NCBI GenBank assembly: GCA_964462125.1
Contig: CAYWXT010000141.1
Location: 1-14,121 of the forward strand
DNA length: 14,121 nucleotides
Source: JAWLFY01 sp964462125
Lineage (GTDB): Bacteria; Planctomycetota; Planctomycetia; Pirellulales; Pirellulaceae
Reading direction: 5' to 3'
Position 1 is the stretch's first letter. Every line of letters starts with the position of its first letter. Positions 5,685 through 14,000 of the stretch are shown here, in pieces. The position numbers were made by a program, and so were the translations under genes. The notes below the pieces were generated by a model that saw nothing but the letters and a program-made list of their open reading frames with translations, did not search any database and was not told the DNA's origin.

Positions 5685-7091
5685 TCAGATTTCCCAACCA
5701 CTGCGGTAGTCGCGGTCGACGTACTGGTTGACATCCGACACGTTGTCGCTGGTCAGCGATTTCGCGTCCCATTCGATCCGTTCGCCTTCGCCTGCGCGGA
5801 GGGCCAGGTTGCCGACGAGGATCGTTTCGGTCAATCGGCCGGCATAGTCGAAGTTCGCCATGGTGCCCGGTTCATATTCGCCTTTGATTGTGTTGACGAA
5901 TTCCCACTTTTGCCGTTCGTCGTTGTTTCCTTTGGCGGGGATTCGCGGCAAGGACTGTTCCGGCTTTTCGAAGTCCTTGTATTGGTCTTCAGGCAACAGG
6001 TAATAGCGGGCGCCGTAGTCATCGGGGGAGAAGACCAGCCCCTTGCTGCCGACGATGACGGCACCGCTGGTCTTGCGATCGCCGGTTTTTTGTTTCTTCA
6101 CGCGTTCTTGGAACGACTCGGGAAGCTGGCTGATGATCTCCTCGGGTGGCAGTTCGCCGCCGTCATACCAGAAGAACTCGCAGGGGGGCAGCCCTTCTCG
6201 CTCGGGGAACTCGAACTTCAGCGCCGAGTATTCCGGGTAGGTCTCGCCTTCGAAGATGCCCGGGTTCTTGACCGCCGTGACGGCGACCGGATCCCAGAGC
6301 TTCAGCGCCATGACCGGCATGTTGGTGGTGTGGCAGGCCATGTCGCCCAGGGCACCGGTTCCGAAATCGACCCAGCCGCGCCATTTGAAGGCGTGGTAGG
6401 TGTTGTCCTTGTAGGGCCGCATTGGCGCCGGACCGATCCAAGCGTCCCAGTTGAGTCCGTCGGGAATGGGATCTTCACCGGACGGCCGCCCTTCGCCCTG
6501 CGGCCAGATCGGTCGGTTGGACCAGACGTGCACCGCGCTGACGTCGCCGATGGCGCCGCTGCGGATCACTTCGACTGCTTCACGCAGGCCATCTTCGGAG
6601 GTTCCCTGATTTCCCATTTGGGTCACCACCCCCATTTCCTGCGCCGTTTCCCGCATCATACGGGCTTCACGGATCGACCAGGTGAGCGGTTTTTGGCAGT
6701 AGATGTGTTTCTTCATCCGCATCGCGCGAATCGCGGCAGCGGCGTGTGTGTGGTCGGGCGTGCTGACCGAGACAACGTCGATCTTGTCTCCCATTTGTTC
6801 AAGCATTTCGCGGAAGTCGTCGAACTGCTTCGCGTCGGGGAATTCGCGGCCTTTCTTCGTCAGGGTGCCTCGGTCGACATCGCACAGGGCGGCGATGGCA
6901 ACGCCCTGCTCGGCGATGTGGCTGGTGTCGGTGCTCCCCTTGCCCCCGACGCCGATGCAGCCGGCGGCGAGACCTTGCAGGGCCGAGGACTGCGCGTGGC
7001 CGTGTGCAGCGGTCCCCGCCCAGTATCCGACACCAGCGGTCAGCACCGCAGATTGGCCGAGGAAGCCCCGGCGGTTGATTCTGTAGTTCAT
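5685..7091 (-). CDS. Gfo/Idh/MocA family oxidoreductase with Tat signal
   Basis: This 468-aa NAD(P)-dependent sugar-dehydrogenase-like protein begins with a twin-arginine signal (NRRGFLGQ at about 6-13, then a hydrophobic stretch and an AHA-type cleavage region near residue 33), so it is probably exported folded to the periplasm. The Rossmann fold follows: GVGGKG at 47-52, CDVD at 70-73 and STPDHTHA at 110-117. The family's conserved lysine motif appears as CQKPL (K134). The C-terminal substrate domain has GWVDFGTGALGDMACHTTNM, with a likely catalytic histidine. Planctomycetes carry many such paralogues, thought to act on sugars or inositols from polysaccharides; the substrate cannot be told. 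The ATG at 7091 is preferred because GAGG lies 7 nt upstream; a TTG at 7097 is too close to it. It is divergent from the LRR gene and separated from the DUF2267 gene by about 200 bp, so it is probably monocistronic. Confidence 0.93.
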   Translation of the reverse strand: MNYRINRRGFLGQSAVLTAGVGYWAGTAAHGHAQSSALQGLAAGCIGVGGKGSTDTSHIAEQGVAIAALCDVDRGTLTKKGREFPDAKQFDDFREMLEQMGDKIDVVSVSTPDHTHAAAAIRAMRMKKHIYCQKPLTWSIREARMMRETAQEMGVVTQMGNQGTSEDGLREAVEVIRSGAIGDVSAVHVWSNRPIWPQGEGRPSGEDPIPDGLNWDAWIGPAPMRPYKDNTYHAFKWRGWVDFGTGALGDMACHTTNMPVMALKLWDPVAVTAVKNPGIFEGETYPEYSALKFEFPEREGLPPCEFFWYDGGELPPEEIISQLPESFQERVKKQKTGDRKTSGAVIVGSKGLVFSPDDYGARYYLLPEDQYKDFEKPEQSLPRIPAKGNNDERQKWEFVNTIKGEYEPGTMANFDYAGRLTETILVGNLALRAGEGERIEWDAKSLTSDNVSDVNQYVDRDYRSGWEI

Positions 7092-7491
7092 CGACAATCC
7101 TCAAGATGGGTCAAGGTCAGGAAATTGGGCTCTGCCAGGGCGACCGCCGACACGGCAACCGATCGCCGAGATGGGACCACGAAATGGACCCAATGGGCGG
7201 TAAGCCGCCCTAACACGATAGCAAGCGCGAACTTTCCACACAACTTGGAGGGGCGTGGGCAATGGAGGGAGACAATGGCCAAGCGGTTGCGGCAGGGTTC
7301 GTTGTCAGGACCTACGGAAACGTCTAGGCTGAACTTGGCTACCCACTGGACGGCCGTGGAAGGCGATCCTCCATGGTGGGAAGGCCGACGCTCGTTTTTT
7401 TTGTGGCCGGGCAATCCCCAACCCCCTCTGATTCAGCGATCCGTGCGCTGCGTTACCCATGCAAATTGTGACAGTTCGTCGATGTTCCCGA
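7092..7491. other. Divergent intergenic region with a small inverted repeat and a T8 run
   Basis: These 400 bases must hold the promoters of the oxidoreductase (leftward) and of the LRR/GTPase operon (rightward). Visible elements are a perfect hairpin GGGCGG-TAAG-CCGCCC at 7195-7210 and a run of eight Ts at 7395-7402, about 90 bp before the operon start. I see no convincing sigma-70-type promoter. Short open frames on both strands lack motifs and are not supported as genes. Confidence 0.5.
7195..7210. promoter_or_regulatory. GC-rich inverted repeat in divergent promoter region
   Basis: GGGCGG and CCGCCC flank a 4-nt TAAG loop. It sits about 105 bp upstream of the oxidoreductase start and 280 bp upstream of the LRR start, and could be an operator or an RNA hairpin in a leader. 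There is no direct support for either role. Confidence 0.3.
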
Positions 7492-8826
7492 ATGTTTCGC
7501 TTCGCCTTGGCCCTCCTGCTGGCCGGGGTTTTGACCGGTTGCCGCAGGCCGGCGGAGGTGGAGGTCGAGCCGGAGAGGCCGGATGAATCGGTCCAGCCAC
7601 AGGACTCGCCTGACGAAGCCCCCGCGGAAGAGGCGGCGGTAGAACCTGCCGATGACCCCGAGGCGGTCTCGATCCTCGAGTCCGGCGGGGCATCGATTCA
7701 ACGCAACGATGCCGGCGTGGTGACCAAGATCTCGGTCCCGGGGAACGAGAATACACCAACGATGTTGGCCGCACTCGAAGGCGTTCCCAACGTCACCGAA
7801 GCGGTTTTCACCGGCAGTCGGCTCGGAGACGAGGGGATGGACGCCGTGATCCACCTGCAACGACTCCAACGGCTCGATCTGACCGACTCGGCGATCACGG
7901 ACGAAACACTGGAGCCAGTGGGCCAGTTGCCCGAGTTGCAGGTGTTGCGGCTGCGGCGGACCGCTGTCAGCGATGAGGGGCTTTCGCACCTCGGCTCTCT
8001 ATCGAAGCTTCGGGCGATCGACTTGAGGAACACCAATGTCTCGGACGCCGGGATGGAGCCGCTGGCCACCCTGCCGCGGCTGGGCGACGTCCAATTGGAA
8101 AAGACCAACGTCACCGACGCAGGCGTACGATCCTTGGCCGGTCTGCCCCTGGTGTCACTGAACGTCAACTACTGTACCTCGATCAGCGACGCGGCCCTGG
8201 AAGCGGTGGGGTCCATCAACTCCTTGCGGAATTTGCAGCTCGATTATACCCGGATCAGTGACGACGGCATGGCACACTTGTCGGGCCTGGAGAATCTCAA
8301 GCTGTTGCGAATTCGGGGCAACGACGTGACCGGTGAGGGTCTGCAGCACATCGCCGGGCTGACCGAGCTGAGCCGCTTGGAGCTTCGTGATTCCTCGATC
8401 GATGACGCCGGCTTGGAAGTCGTCGCCGAACTGCCGAACGTCACGCACCTGGACCTGGCCGAATGCAAGTTGCCCACCGCCGAAGGGCTGCAGTTGGTCG
8501 GCAACTTGACCGGCTTGACCTATTTGGGGCTGACCGAGACGAAGCTCGACGACGAGGCGTTTGCCGCTTACGACGGTTTGACCCAGCTGCAGCAGCTCAA
8601 CCTCAGCGGCACCTCGATCGGTGACGACTCGTTGAAAACGGTGCTCAAGTTCGAGAACCTGGAGACACTCGACGTTTCCGGCACCCACCTGACCGACGAT
8701 AGCTTTCGGGAGATCGGCAAGCTGCCGAAGCTGAAGTTACTCAAGGCGGCCAATACGGGAATTGGGTTCGACGTGGTGGACGACTTGGTGGAAGCGCGTC
8801 CGGAACTTGAGGTGATTGACTACTAA
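7492..8826 (+). CDS. Leucine-rich-repeat lipoprotein, first gene of the GTPase operon
   Basis: The 444-aa protein starts with a lipoprotein signal peptide (MFRFALALLLAGVLTGC; lipobox LTGC, lipidated C17), so it should be anchored in a membrane facing the periplasm. An acidic, proline-rich linker (about 20-58) and a short non-repeat part lead into about 14 leucine-rich repeats of 24 residues from about residue 100 to the C-terminus. The repeats have the pattern LxxLxLxxTxISDxGLxxLxxL, for example LDLTDSAITDETLEPVGQLP. This is the RNI-like type common in planctomycetes and suited to protein-protein binding. There is no enzymatic domain. The ATG at 7492 puts the signal peptide first; an in-frame ATG at 7459 would add 11 basic residues and is possible. 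The stop at 8824-8826 is one base from the ATG of the next gene, so it is very likely co-translated with it. It may be the external sensor or binding partner of the membrane machinery encoded downstream (inference). Confidence 0.9.
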   Translation: MFRFALALLLAGVLTGCRRPAEVEVEPERPDESVQPQDSPDEAPAEEAAVEPADDPEAVSILESGGASIQRNDAGVVTKISVPGNENTPTMLAALEGVPNVTEAVFTGSRLGDEGMDAVIHLQRLQRLDLTDSAITDETLEPVGQLPELQVLRLRRTAVSDEGLSHLGSLSKLRAIDLRNTNVSDAGMEPLATLPRLGDVQLEKTNVTDAGVRSLAGLPLVSLNVNYCTSISDAALEAVGSINSLRNLQLDYTRISDDGMAHLSGLENLKLLRIRGNDVTGEGLQHIAGLTELSRLELRDSSIDDAGLEVVAELPNVTHLDLAECKLPTAEGLQLVGNLTGLTYLGLTETKLDDEAFAAYDGLTQLQQLNLSGTSIGDDSLKTVLKFENLETLDVSGTHLTDDSFREIGKLPKLKLLKAANTGIGFDVVDDLVEARPELEVIDY

Positions 8827-8827
8827 G

Positions 8828-11143
8828 ATGTTCGGACTGCGACGCAAGACAAAACCGCCGTCGATCGATTGGGGCGGTCTGCTGGCGTTGCTGGAGGATG
8901 ACGATCGCCGGGCTGCGGTCGAGCGAACGATGCCGAGCGGTGGACACGATGGTCCGGTCGGCGGGCGTGAGAGTTTCCTTTCGGCGCTGCGTCGGATCGC
9001 GCCGCCGGCTGCCGAGCAGGTGCTCGCCTCGGGACGGCAGCTGCACACCGCGGTCCAGCTGATCGAGCGGCCGACGGTGGCGGTCGCGGGGATGCTCAAC
9101 AGTGGCAAGACGAGTCTTGTTGCAACATTTCTCAGCGACGCGGGGCAGCGTCGCTGCCTGCGGGGGGCCGACGACCGCCAGGGCACGCACCGTTTCGTTC
9201 TCTGGCTGCCTGCTGCCTGGAAGCACGACATTCAGCTGTGGGGACTGTTGCTCAGCCGCATCGGGGATGCGTTGGGCCGGCCTCCGGAGATGTTGAGTGA
9301 GGACCCGGACGAGGCTCATGTGCAGTACAACAATCGGGGTGGGGACGAACAGACCTTGGCGGTCCCGCTGGTGGCCACCGACACCCGGCTCGATGCGATC
9401 GGGATCGGGCTGCTCGACTGTCCCGACATCGTTTCCGACGAATCGCTGGGGTTAGGGTCGCCGGAGATGCGGCGCCGGATGCTCGGCAAGGCGGCGACAC
9501 TCTGCTCGGCGTTCCTGGTCGTGACCTCGGCCGAGTCGTCCCGCGACACGACGCTGGCGGAGCTGCTGCGAATCGCTGCGGACCTGATGCCGGGAATCCC
9601 CCGCTTGCTGGCGGTGAACAAGGTTCGGCCACAACAATCGCCCGATCAGGTGCTCGAGGCGTTTGGACCCCTGGCGCGGAATCATGGAATCGAAACCATC
9701 TACGCCGCCTACGACTTTGACGTCCCCGCCAGCGGCCCCTACATCCCCGACGATCGATCGAACGAGGCGGTACCGCTGGGCGAGCCCACGGACCACGCGG
9801 CGCTGGCTCGCGAGGGCGGCGCGGCCGGGCAGCTTCCCGTCTTCTTCTCGCTCGCTGCCGGTTCGGAAAACAACCCGCCAGCTGCGATCGACGCGAATCG
9901 GCTGCTCCGGGCGCTGCCCAGTCAGCTCGACCGCGGCCAGCTCTTCGAGCGGTTTCGGCTGGCGCTGGAGTCGGGTTTGCGGACCGCCGTTTGGGATCGG
10001 GGATTGGCGGCGATCGAGCACGACGCGGAACGCTCTCACCGCGAAACAGCCGCCGCCCAGCACTGTTTGCTGCAGTCCGCGTTCGACTTCTTCGCGCACC
10101 GCGCCGTCGGTGGCGAAGTCACCGAGTTGCGGCTGCATCAATCCGAACGGATCGTGCGCCAGCTCACCGAATCATTCGCCTCGACGGCCCCCTGGTATGC
10201 GCGTTGGGGGGTCCGCATGAACGCGACGCTCCGGCGGATGTTCGGCGGTGCCGGCGACCTGGTGCGGCAATTGACCCCGACGGCGATGGCGCGCAAGTCA
10301 GCCGGGGAGCTAAAGGAAAAATTCCGGCGGGGCGAGTACGGCGGACTGCTAACCCCGGAGCGTCTCGGCAAGGCGATTGAGCGGCATGGCGGTGCGGGGA
10401 CGCTGGTCCATTGGGATGCCACACGCCCTCGTGATCTGGCAGCGCCAGCGGAGGCGACCGCGACCGCGGGTGGTGACGCAGTCGCGACGGGCGAGGGCGG
10501 CGGCGATGAGACGGTCGGGGATGGGTCGGCGGGGAATGGGGCACGACTGGATCGGGCGCGATTGGATACGGCGCTGCTGGAGAGGTCGACTCAATGGGCC
10601 GAGGCGGTGGAGGCGGCGATTTCCCGCTTTGAGCGTGACGACTTCACCTCGCTCGATCCCAAGCGGCTCGACGAAGCGGTGCGTCAAATGTGGAAGGAAG
10701 TGCCGGTGGGGAGGAAATTGTCGGCGGGCCTGACGCCGTTGGTGGCGCTGATGGCGACCTTCGGCAGCGTGTTGATGCTCCCACTCGATTTCGGCGGCTC
10801 GCTGGTGTTGTTTCAAGCGTCGATCCCCGAGCTGTTCACGGCGGCAGGGCTGACGACGTTGTCAGCGGTATGGGCTGGCGGCAAGAACACGCGAAACGTC
10901 GGCCAGCAGGCGGCCAAGCAACAGCTTGCCGATTTCCACGCGGTGTTGTGCGATGCCTTCGGGGTTTCCCGTCCCACGTCTCCGTTGGAGATCATCGTGG
11001 CCGATTCGCGTGAGACGTTGCCGGCACCGCAGATCGTATGCCGACAGCCGACCGGGCCGGCCCTGGCGGTCTATCGCGTTCGTGACGAGTTTCGGCAAGA
11101 ATTGTCGCGATACGTACCCCGTAGTGGACCTGGATCCTCGTGA
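8828..11143 (+). CDS. Large membrane-associated GTPase-like protein (dynamin/YcjX-like), first of a pair
   Basis: The 771-aa protein has a P-loop GTPase domain at about 80-345: Walker A GMLNSGKT (88-95), a possible switch-I threonine T120, a G3-like DCPD (197-200) after a hydrophobic strand, and a G4-like LAVNKVRP (N264, K265) that lacks the usual aspartate. A long helical region (about 370-530) follows, then an alanine/glycine-rich linker (540-572). A hydrophobic region at about 631-684 probably forms two membrane segments or a hairpin, and a soluble tail ends the chain. G domain, helical stalk and membrane-inserting hairpin resemble bacterial dynamin-like and related membrane GTPases, but I cannot assign a named family. 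The ATG at 8828 follows the LRR stop by one base; a TTG at 8816 is an alternative. No good ribosome-binding site is visible, which fits translational coupling. Its end overlaps the next GTPase gene by 4 bp. GTP binding is likely; hydrolysis and membrane remodelling are inferred. Confidence 0.85.
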   Translation: MFGLRRKTKPPSIDWGGLLALLEDDDRRAAVERTMPSGGHDGPVGGRESFLSALRRIAPPAAEQVLASGRQLHTAVQLIERPTVAVAGMLNSGKTSLVATFLSDAGQRRCLRGADDRQGTHRFVLWLPAAWKHDIQLWGLLLSRIGDALGRPPEMLSEDPDEAHVQYNNRGGDEQTLAVPLVATDTRLDAIGIGLLDCPDIVSDESLGLGSPEMRRRMLGKAATLCSAFLVVTSAESSRDTTLAELLRIAADLMPGIPRLLAVNKVRPQQSPDQVLEAFGPLARNHGIETIYAAYDFDVPASGPYIPDDRSNEAVPLGEPTDHAALAREGGAAGQLPVFFSLAAGSENNPPAAIDANRLLRALPSQLDRGQLFERFRLALESGLRTAVWDRGLAAIEHDAERSHRETAAAQHCLLQSAFDFFAHRAVGGEVTELRLHQSERIVRQLTESFASTAPWYARWGVRMNATLRRMFGGAGDLVRQLTPTAMARKSAGELKEKFRRGEYGGLLTPERLGKAIERHGGAGTLVHWDATRPRDLAAPAEATATAGGDAVATGEGGGDETVGDGSAGNGARLDRARLDTALLERSTQWAEAVEAAISRFERDDFTSLDPKRLDEAVRQMWKEVPVGRKLSAGLTPLVALMATFGSVLMLPLDFGGSLVLFQASIPELFTAAGLTTLSAVWAGGKNTRNVGQQAAKQQLADFHAVLCDAFGVSRPTSPLEIIVADSRETLPAPQIVCRQPTGPALAVYRVRDEFRQELSRYVPRSGPGSS

Positions 11144-13062
11144 CGATTCCCCATTCCCCTTCGAATTCGCCGCCACGTTTCCAGGCGGAATCGACTGTCG
11201 CGGCAGAGCACCGGGAGGAACTGGGAGATGTCGGGGAGACGTATCTGCGCCGTGTCCGCCGGGCGGCGACGAACGTGCTTGGTGACAGCCCGCTCGCACG
11301 CGAGGTGTTGGAACTGTGCGACGAACACGCCGAAGCTCGCCGCTCGGTGTTGCGTGACCGCAGTGCCGGTGTCACGGTCGTCGCCGTCGTCGGTGCCACC
11401 GGCCAGGGCAAGTCTTGGCTGATTCATCAGCTGGTTCGAGATTCTCCCGCAGCAGCCTCCATCCGCTCGGGGAACCATCCCGACGAGGCGACCGAACAGT
11501 TGTTGTGGGTCGGGCCCCGTCCCCCAGCCGATCTGGATGCCCGCTATGAGCAGTTTCTTTACTGTGACGCGTCCAAGATGGAAGAGATCGGGGTGCCCTA
11601 TTTGTTGCTGGATGTCCCTGGGGCGACCGATGATCGCCGCGGGATCGCCGCCGTCGCCTCCCGTGCCCTCTCCCTCGCCTCGGTCTTGATCGTCGTGGTC
11701 CGGCGAGACCAGCTTCGCGGCCAGGCGATCGGCCAGATCGCACGAGCCGGGGAGGGAACCTTGGTGGTCCCGGTGATCAACGCGGTGCGGAATCGGGACG
11801 CGGCCCTGGCGACCGATGCCGATGCGTTGGTCGCTCGGCTTCGTCAATTCGCCCCCCGCAGCGCGATCGTGCCGCCGGTGATCATCGACGACTTTGAGGT
11901 CGTTGGCAGCAGCGAGTCGGGGATCGGCGCCGGCGCGGCGGAAACGATCGCCCAGCGGCTACGGGAGGAACTCGGCAGTTCCTGGGACGGGGACCGTCGC
12001 AAGAGCACTCGCTTGTCGGCCTTGGATGACCGCTTTCACGCCGCCCTGCACGGCGTACTCAGTGATCACCTGCCGGGGCTGACCCAGGCCGTTCGCCGAT
12101 TGAATCGAGAAGCAATGTCCTTGCCGGGCCAGGTCGCGCAGACACTGATCGGCCCCGGCAGTTCTCTGCGGGCGGCGATCCGGTCGCGGCTTCGTTTGTC
12201 GCTGCTGATTGACACCGCGGCGATCTGGTTTCCTTATCGATCGCTGTTGGGGCTGTTGAATTTGACCCATGGTGCCTGGGACCGTTTGCTGCTTTCGCTA
12301 TCGGGGTCGCTGCCATCCCTGGTGGGGGCCGTATGGTCCGGTGCCCAGAACGTGTCGCAGGGTCGAGCCGTGGAGCACGATATCCGCGAGGGCCTTCGCC
12401 GCCGGGGAGCCGCCGCGGTGGCAGACCGGCTCGGTCCCCTGGCGATCCGCTTTCGCGACGAGCTGGCGAGCCTGCGTCACGACCCGCCGGCGGTGACCGG
12501 TGCTACCTCGAGTATCGGCAATGCTCGAGATGACGACTCGCGATCCCAGCTCGCTTATTTGGCGGGACTCGACTCGCTTCAGGAGTCGTCCCAGCAGATC
12601 TTCGATGCCGAGATCGAACGGGTCTGCGTCCCAAGGGCCGCAGCGGTGCTGGCCGCCATGTTGGGGACCGCGGTCTTTTGGGGCTTGATGGCTGGCCCGG
12701 TGGTGGCCATGTATCGATCCTACTTTGACGCCAGCTACACGGCGGTTCGTGGTGCGGCCGGTGCCCTTGATGCCTTTCCCCATCCCACCGCATCGATGAT
12801 GTTGACCAGCCTGTTTCTGTCGCTCCTGCCCACTGCCCTGTTCGCCATGTTTGCATTATCACTGGCACAAGCGCGTCGCCGGGTCGATCGTGCCGAGAGC
12901 CGGATCCGTGACGCGCATGAGCAAACGATCGAGGCACTCCAGCGGGAAGGGGTCCTGCGTTTAAGGTGGGACGATCCGCTGTTGGCCGACGCGGAGTTTT
13001 TATTGTCAGCCGGGGCGGCGGATTCGGCGGAAGTGAACGCATCAAGGGAGAATTCGGCTTGA
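11140..13062 (+). CDS. Second membrane GTPase-like protein of the pair
   Basis: This 640-aa protein begins at a GTG whose last bases overlap the preceding TGA stop (GTGA), a classic coupling arrangement. Its P-loop domain spans about 75-285: Walker A GATGQGKS (85-92) and G3 DVPG (158-161, in LLLDVPGAT). The G4 position reads VINAVRNRD instead of NKxD, so nucleotide specificity is uncertain. Hydrophobic segments lie at about 353-376, 382-398, 500-524 and 553-577, the last two separated by a short loop; a charged coiled-coil-like helix follows (578-604). Sequence similarity to the upstream GTPase is slight beyond the P-loop, so this is a partner rather than a fresh duplicate. Adjacent pairs of unlike membrane GTPases that work as hetero-oligomers are known among bacterial dynamin-like proteins (established for a few systems); whether that applies here is inference. 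Its stop overlaps the start of the proton-channel gene. Confidence 0.85.
   Translation: MTIPHSPSNSPPRFQAESTVAAEHREELGDVGETYLRRVRRAATNVLGDSPLAREVLELCDEHAEARRSVLRDRSAGVTVVAVVGATGQGKSWLIHQLVRDSPAAASIRSGNHPDEATEQLLWVGPRPPADLDARYEQFLYCDASKMEEIGVPYLLLDVPGATDDRRGIAAVASRALSLASVLIVVVRRDQLRGQAIGQIARAGEGTLVVPVINAVRNRDAALATDADALVARLRQFAPRSAIVPPVIIDDFEVVGSSESGIGAGAAETIAQRLREELGSSWDGDRRKSTRLSALDDRFHAALHGVLSDHLPGLTQAVRRLNREAMSLPGQVAQTLIGPGSSLRAAIRSRLRLSLLIDTAAIWFPYRSLLGLLNLTHGAWDRLLLSLSGSLPSLVGAVWSGAQNVSQGRAVEHDIREGLRRRGAAAVADRLGPLAIRFRDELASLRHDPPAVTGATSSIGNARDDDSRSQLAYLAGLDSLQESSQQIFDAEIERVCVPRAAAVLAAMLGTAVFWGLMAGPVVAMYRSYFDASYTAVRGAAGALDAFPHPTASMMLTSLFLSLLPTALFAMFALSLAQARRRVDRAESRIRDAHEQTIEALQREGVLRLRWDDPLLADAEFLLSAGAADSAEVNASRENSA
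13044..13050 (+). promoter_or_regulatory. Ribosome-binding site that fixes a TTG start
   Basis: AAGGGAG lies within the end of the second GTPase gene, 8 nt before the TTG at 13059. It is among the best Shine-Dalgarno sequences in the window and selects this TTG over the in-frame ATG at 12966, which would overlap the GTPase gene by nearly 100 bases. Confidence 0.75.
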
Positions 13063-13937
13063 TCGCTTGGACGGATCGATCGCTGGCGTTGCCACATCAA
13101 TCGGATCTGGTGGTTCCCACGTCGCTCGGCGGTCGCTGGGGATGGCTCGCCCAGACCGACTCGTCGCCCGAGGAGGTCACCGGCTTGCTGCAGATCCTGA
13201 CCAGTGGCGGCGCCGTCGGGGTCGCGATCCTGTTGGTGCTGTTTGCCCTCAGCGTCGCCGCGGCCTACCTCGTGTTCGACCAGATCATGACGTTGCGCCG
13301 CGGTGAGGTGCTGCCGGAGGGTGTCAGTGACGGCGTGCGACAATCGCTGCTGACCGGCCGCATCCCGGAAGCCGACGCCGGTTGTCGCCGCAACCCAAGT
13401 GTGCTGAGTGTCGTGTTGCTGGCAGGACTCTCCGAGATCGAACTCGGTTGGCGTGACGTCGAGAAGTCCGTCGAGGACGCGTTGGCGGAGCAGGCGGCCC
13501 GGCTGATGCGGCGGATCGAGTATCTGTCGGTGATCGGCAACATCGCTCCCATGGTCGGGCTGCTGGGAACGGTCACCGGCATGGTGTTCGCCTTTCAGCA
13601 GGTCGCCACGACACGCGGCGCTGCCGGCGCCGGCGATTTGGCCGAAGGGATCTACCAGGCGCTGGTGACCACCGTCGCCGGTTTGATCGTCGCCATTCCG
13701 TCGCTGGCCGCCTATGCCGTGTGCCGCAACCGCGTCGACGCGTTGATTGCCGAGGTCGCCTTCCAGAGCCAACACGCGCTGGCCCCGATCAAGCGGCGGC
13801 CGTCGGCGCGGATGCGAACGCCGCCATCGGGCGGATCACAATCCATCCCTTCCCAAACGACCAAGCCCACCGCGTCCCCTCCGCCCCAGAAACCGGCCGG
13901 CAGTGGCCCTCCAGGTCCTCCGAAGGCGACCGACTGA
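13059..13937 (+). CDS. MotA/TolQ/ExbB proton channel family protein
   Basis: The 292-aa protein has three membrane helices at about 50-73, 155-180 and 198-221, the ExbB/TolQ layout. TM2 carries the hallmark IGNIAPMVGLLGTVTGMVFA with the channel threonine T171, and TM3 reads YQALVTTVAGLIVAIPSLAA with T205 at the position of the second conserved threonine of ExbB. Family members form pentameric stators that couple proton flow to work on envelope partners, usually with ExbD/TolR. The start is a TTG overlapping the upstream stop (TTGA), backed by a strong ribosome-binding site. The C-terminus is extended by about 50 residues rich in proline, serine and lysine (KPTASPPPQKPAGSGPPGPP), which is unusual for ExbB and could bind a partner. 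No ExbD/TolR gene lies upstream within the window; one may follow beyond the edge. Coupling to two GTPase genes suggests a shared envelope function. Confidence 0.92.
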   Translation: MIAWTDRSLALPHQSDLVVPTSLGGRWGWLAQTDSSPEEVTGLLQILTSGGAVGVAILLVLFALSVAAAYLVFDQIMTLRRGEVLPEGVSDGVRQSLLTGRIPEADAGCRRNPSVLSVVLLAGLSEIELGWRDVEKSVEDALAEQAARLMRRIEYLSVIGNIAPMVGLLGTVTGMVFAFQQVATTRGAAGAGDLAEGIYQALVTTVAGLIVAIPSLAAYAVCRNRVDALIAEVAFQSQHALAPIKRRPSARMRTPPSGGSQSIPSQTTKPTASPPPQKPAGSGPPGPPKATD

Positions 13938-13986
13938 CGTCGTCCCGCCGATCGAACTTTGGTATCCTCTCGGAACCCCGCTGTTG

Positions 13987-13993
13987 AAAGGAG
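13987..13993 (+). promoter_or_regulatory. Ribosome-binding site of the last gene
   Basis: AAAGGAG lies 7 nt before the ATG at 14001, an optimal spacing. It supports this start although only 40 codons are visible. Confidence 0.8.
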
Positions 13994-14000
13994 TCTGGTC

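Noticed and set aside
7395..7402. T8 run as an intrinsic terminator
   Set aside because: No stable hairpin lies directly upstream on the plus strand and no gene ends nearby; it is more likely part of the operon's promoter region.
5910..7586. 558-codon open frame on the plus strand opposite the oxidoreductase
   Set aside because: It lies antisense to a clear Gfo/Idh/MocA gene with strong motifs, its translation has no recognisable domain, and long antisense frames are expected in GC-rich coding DNA.
9452..10141. 229-codon minus-strand frame inside the first GTPase gene
   Set aside because: It is antisense to a strongly supported coding region, with low-complexity translation and no motif.
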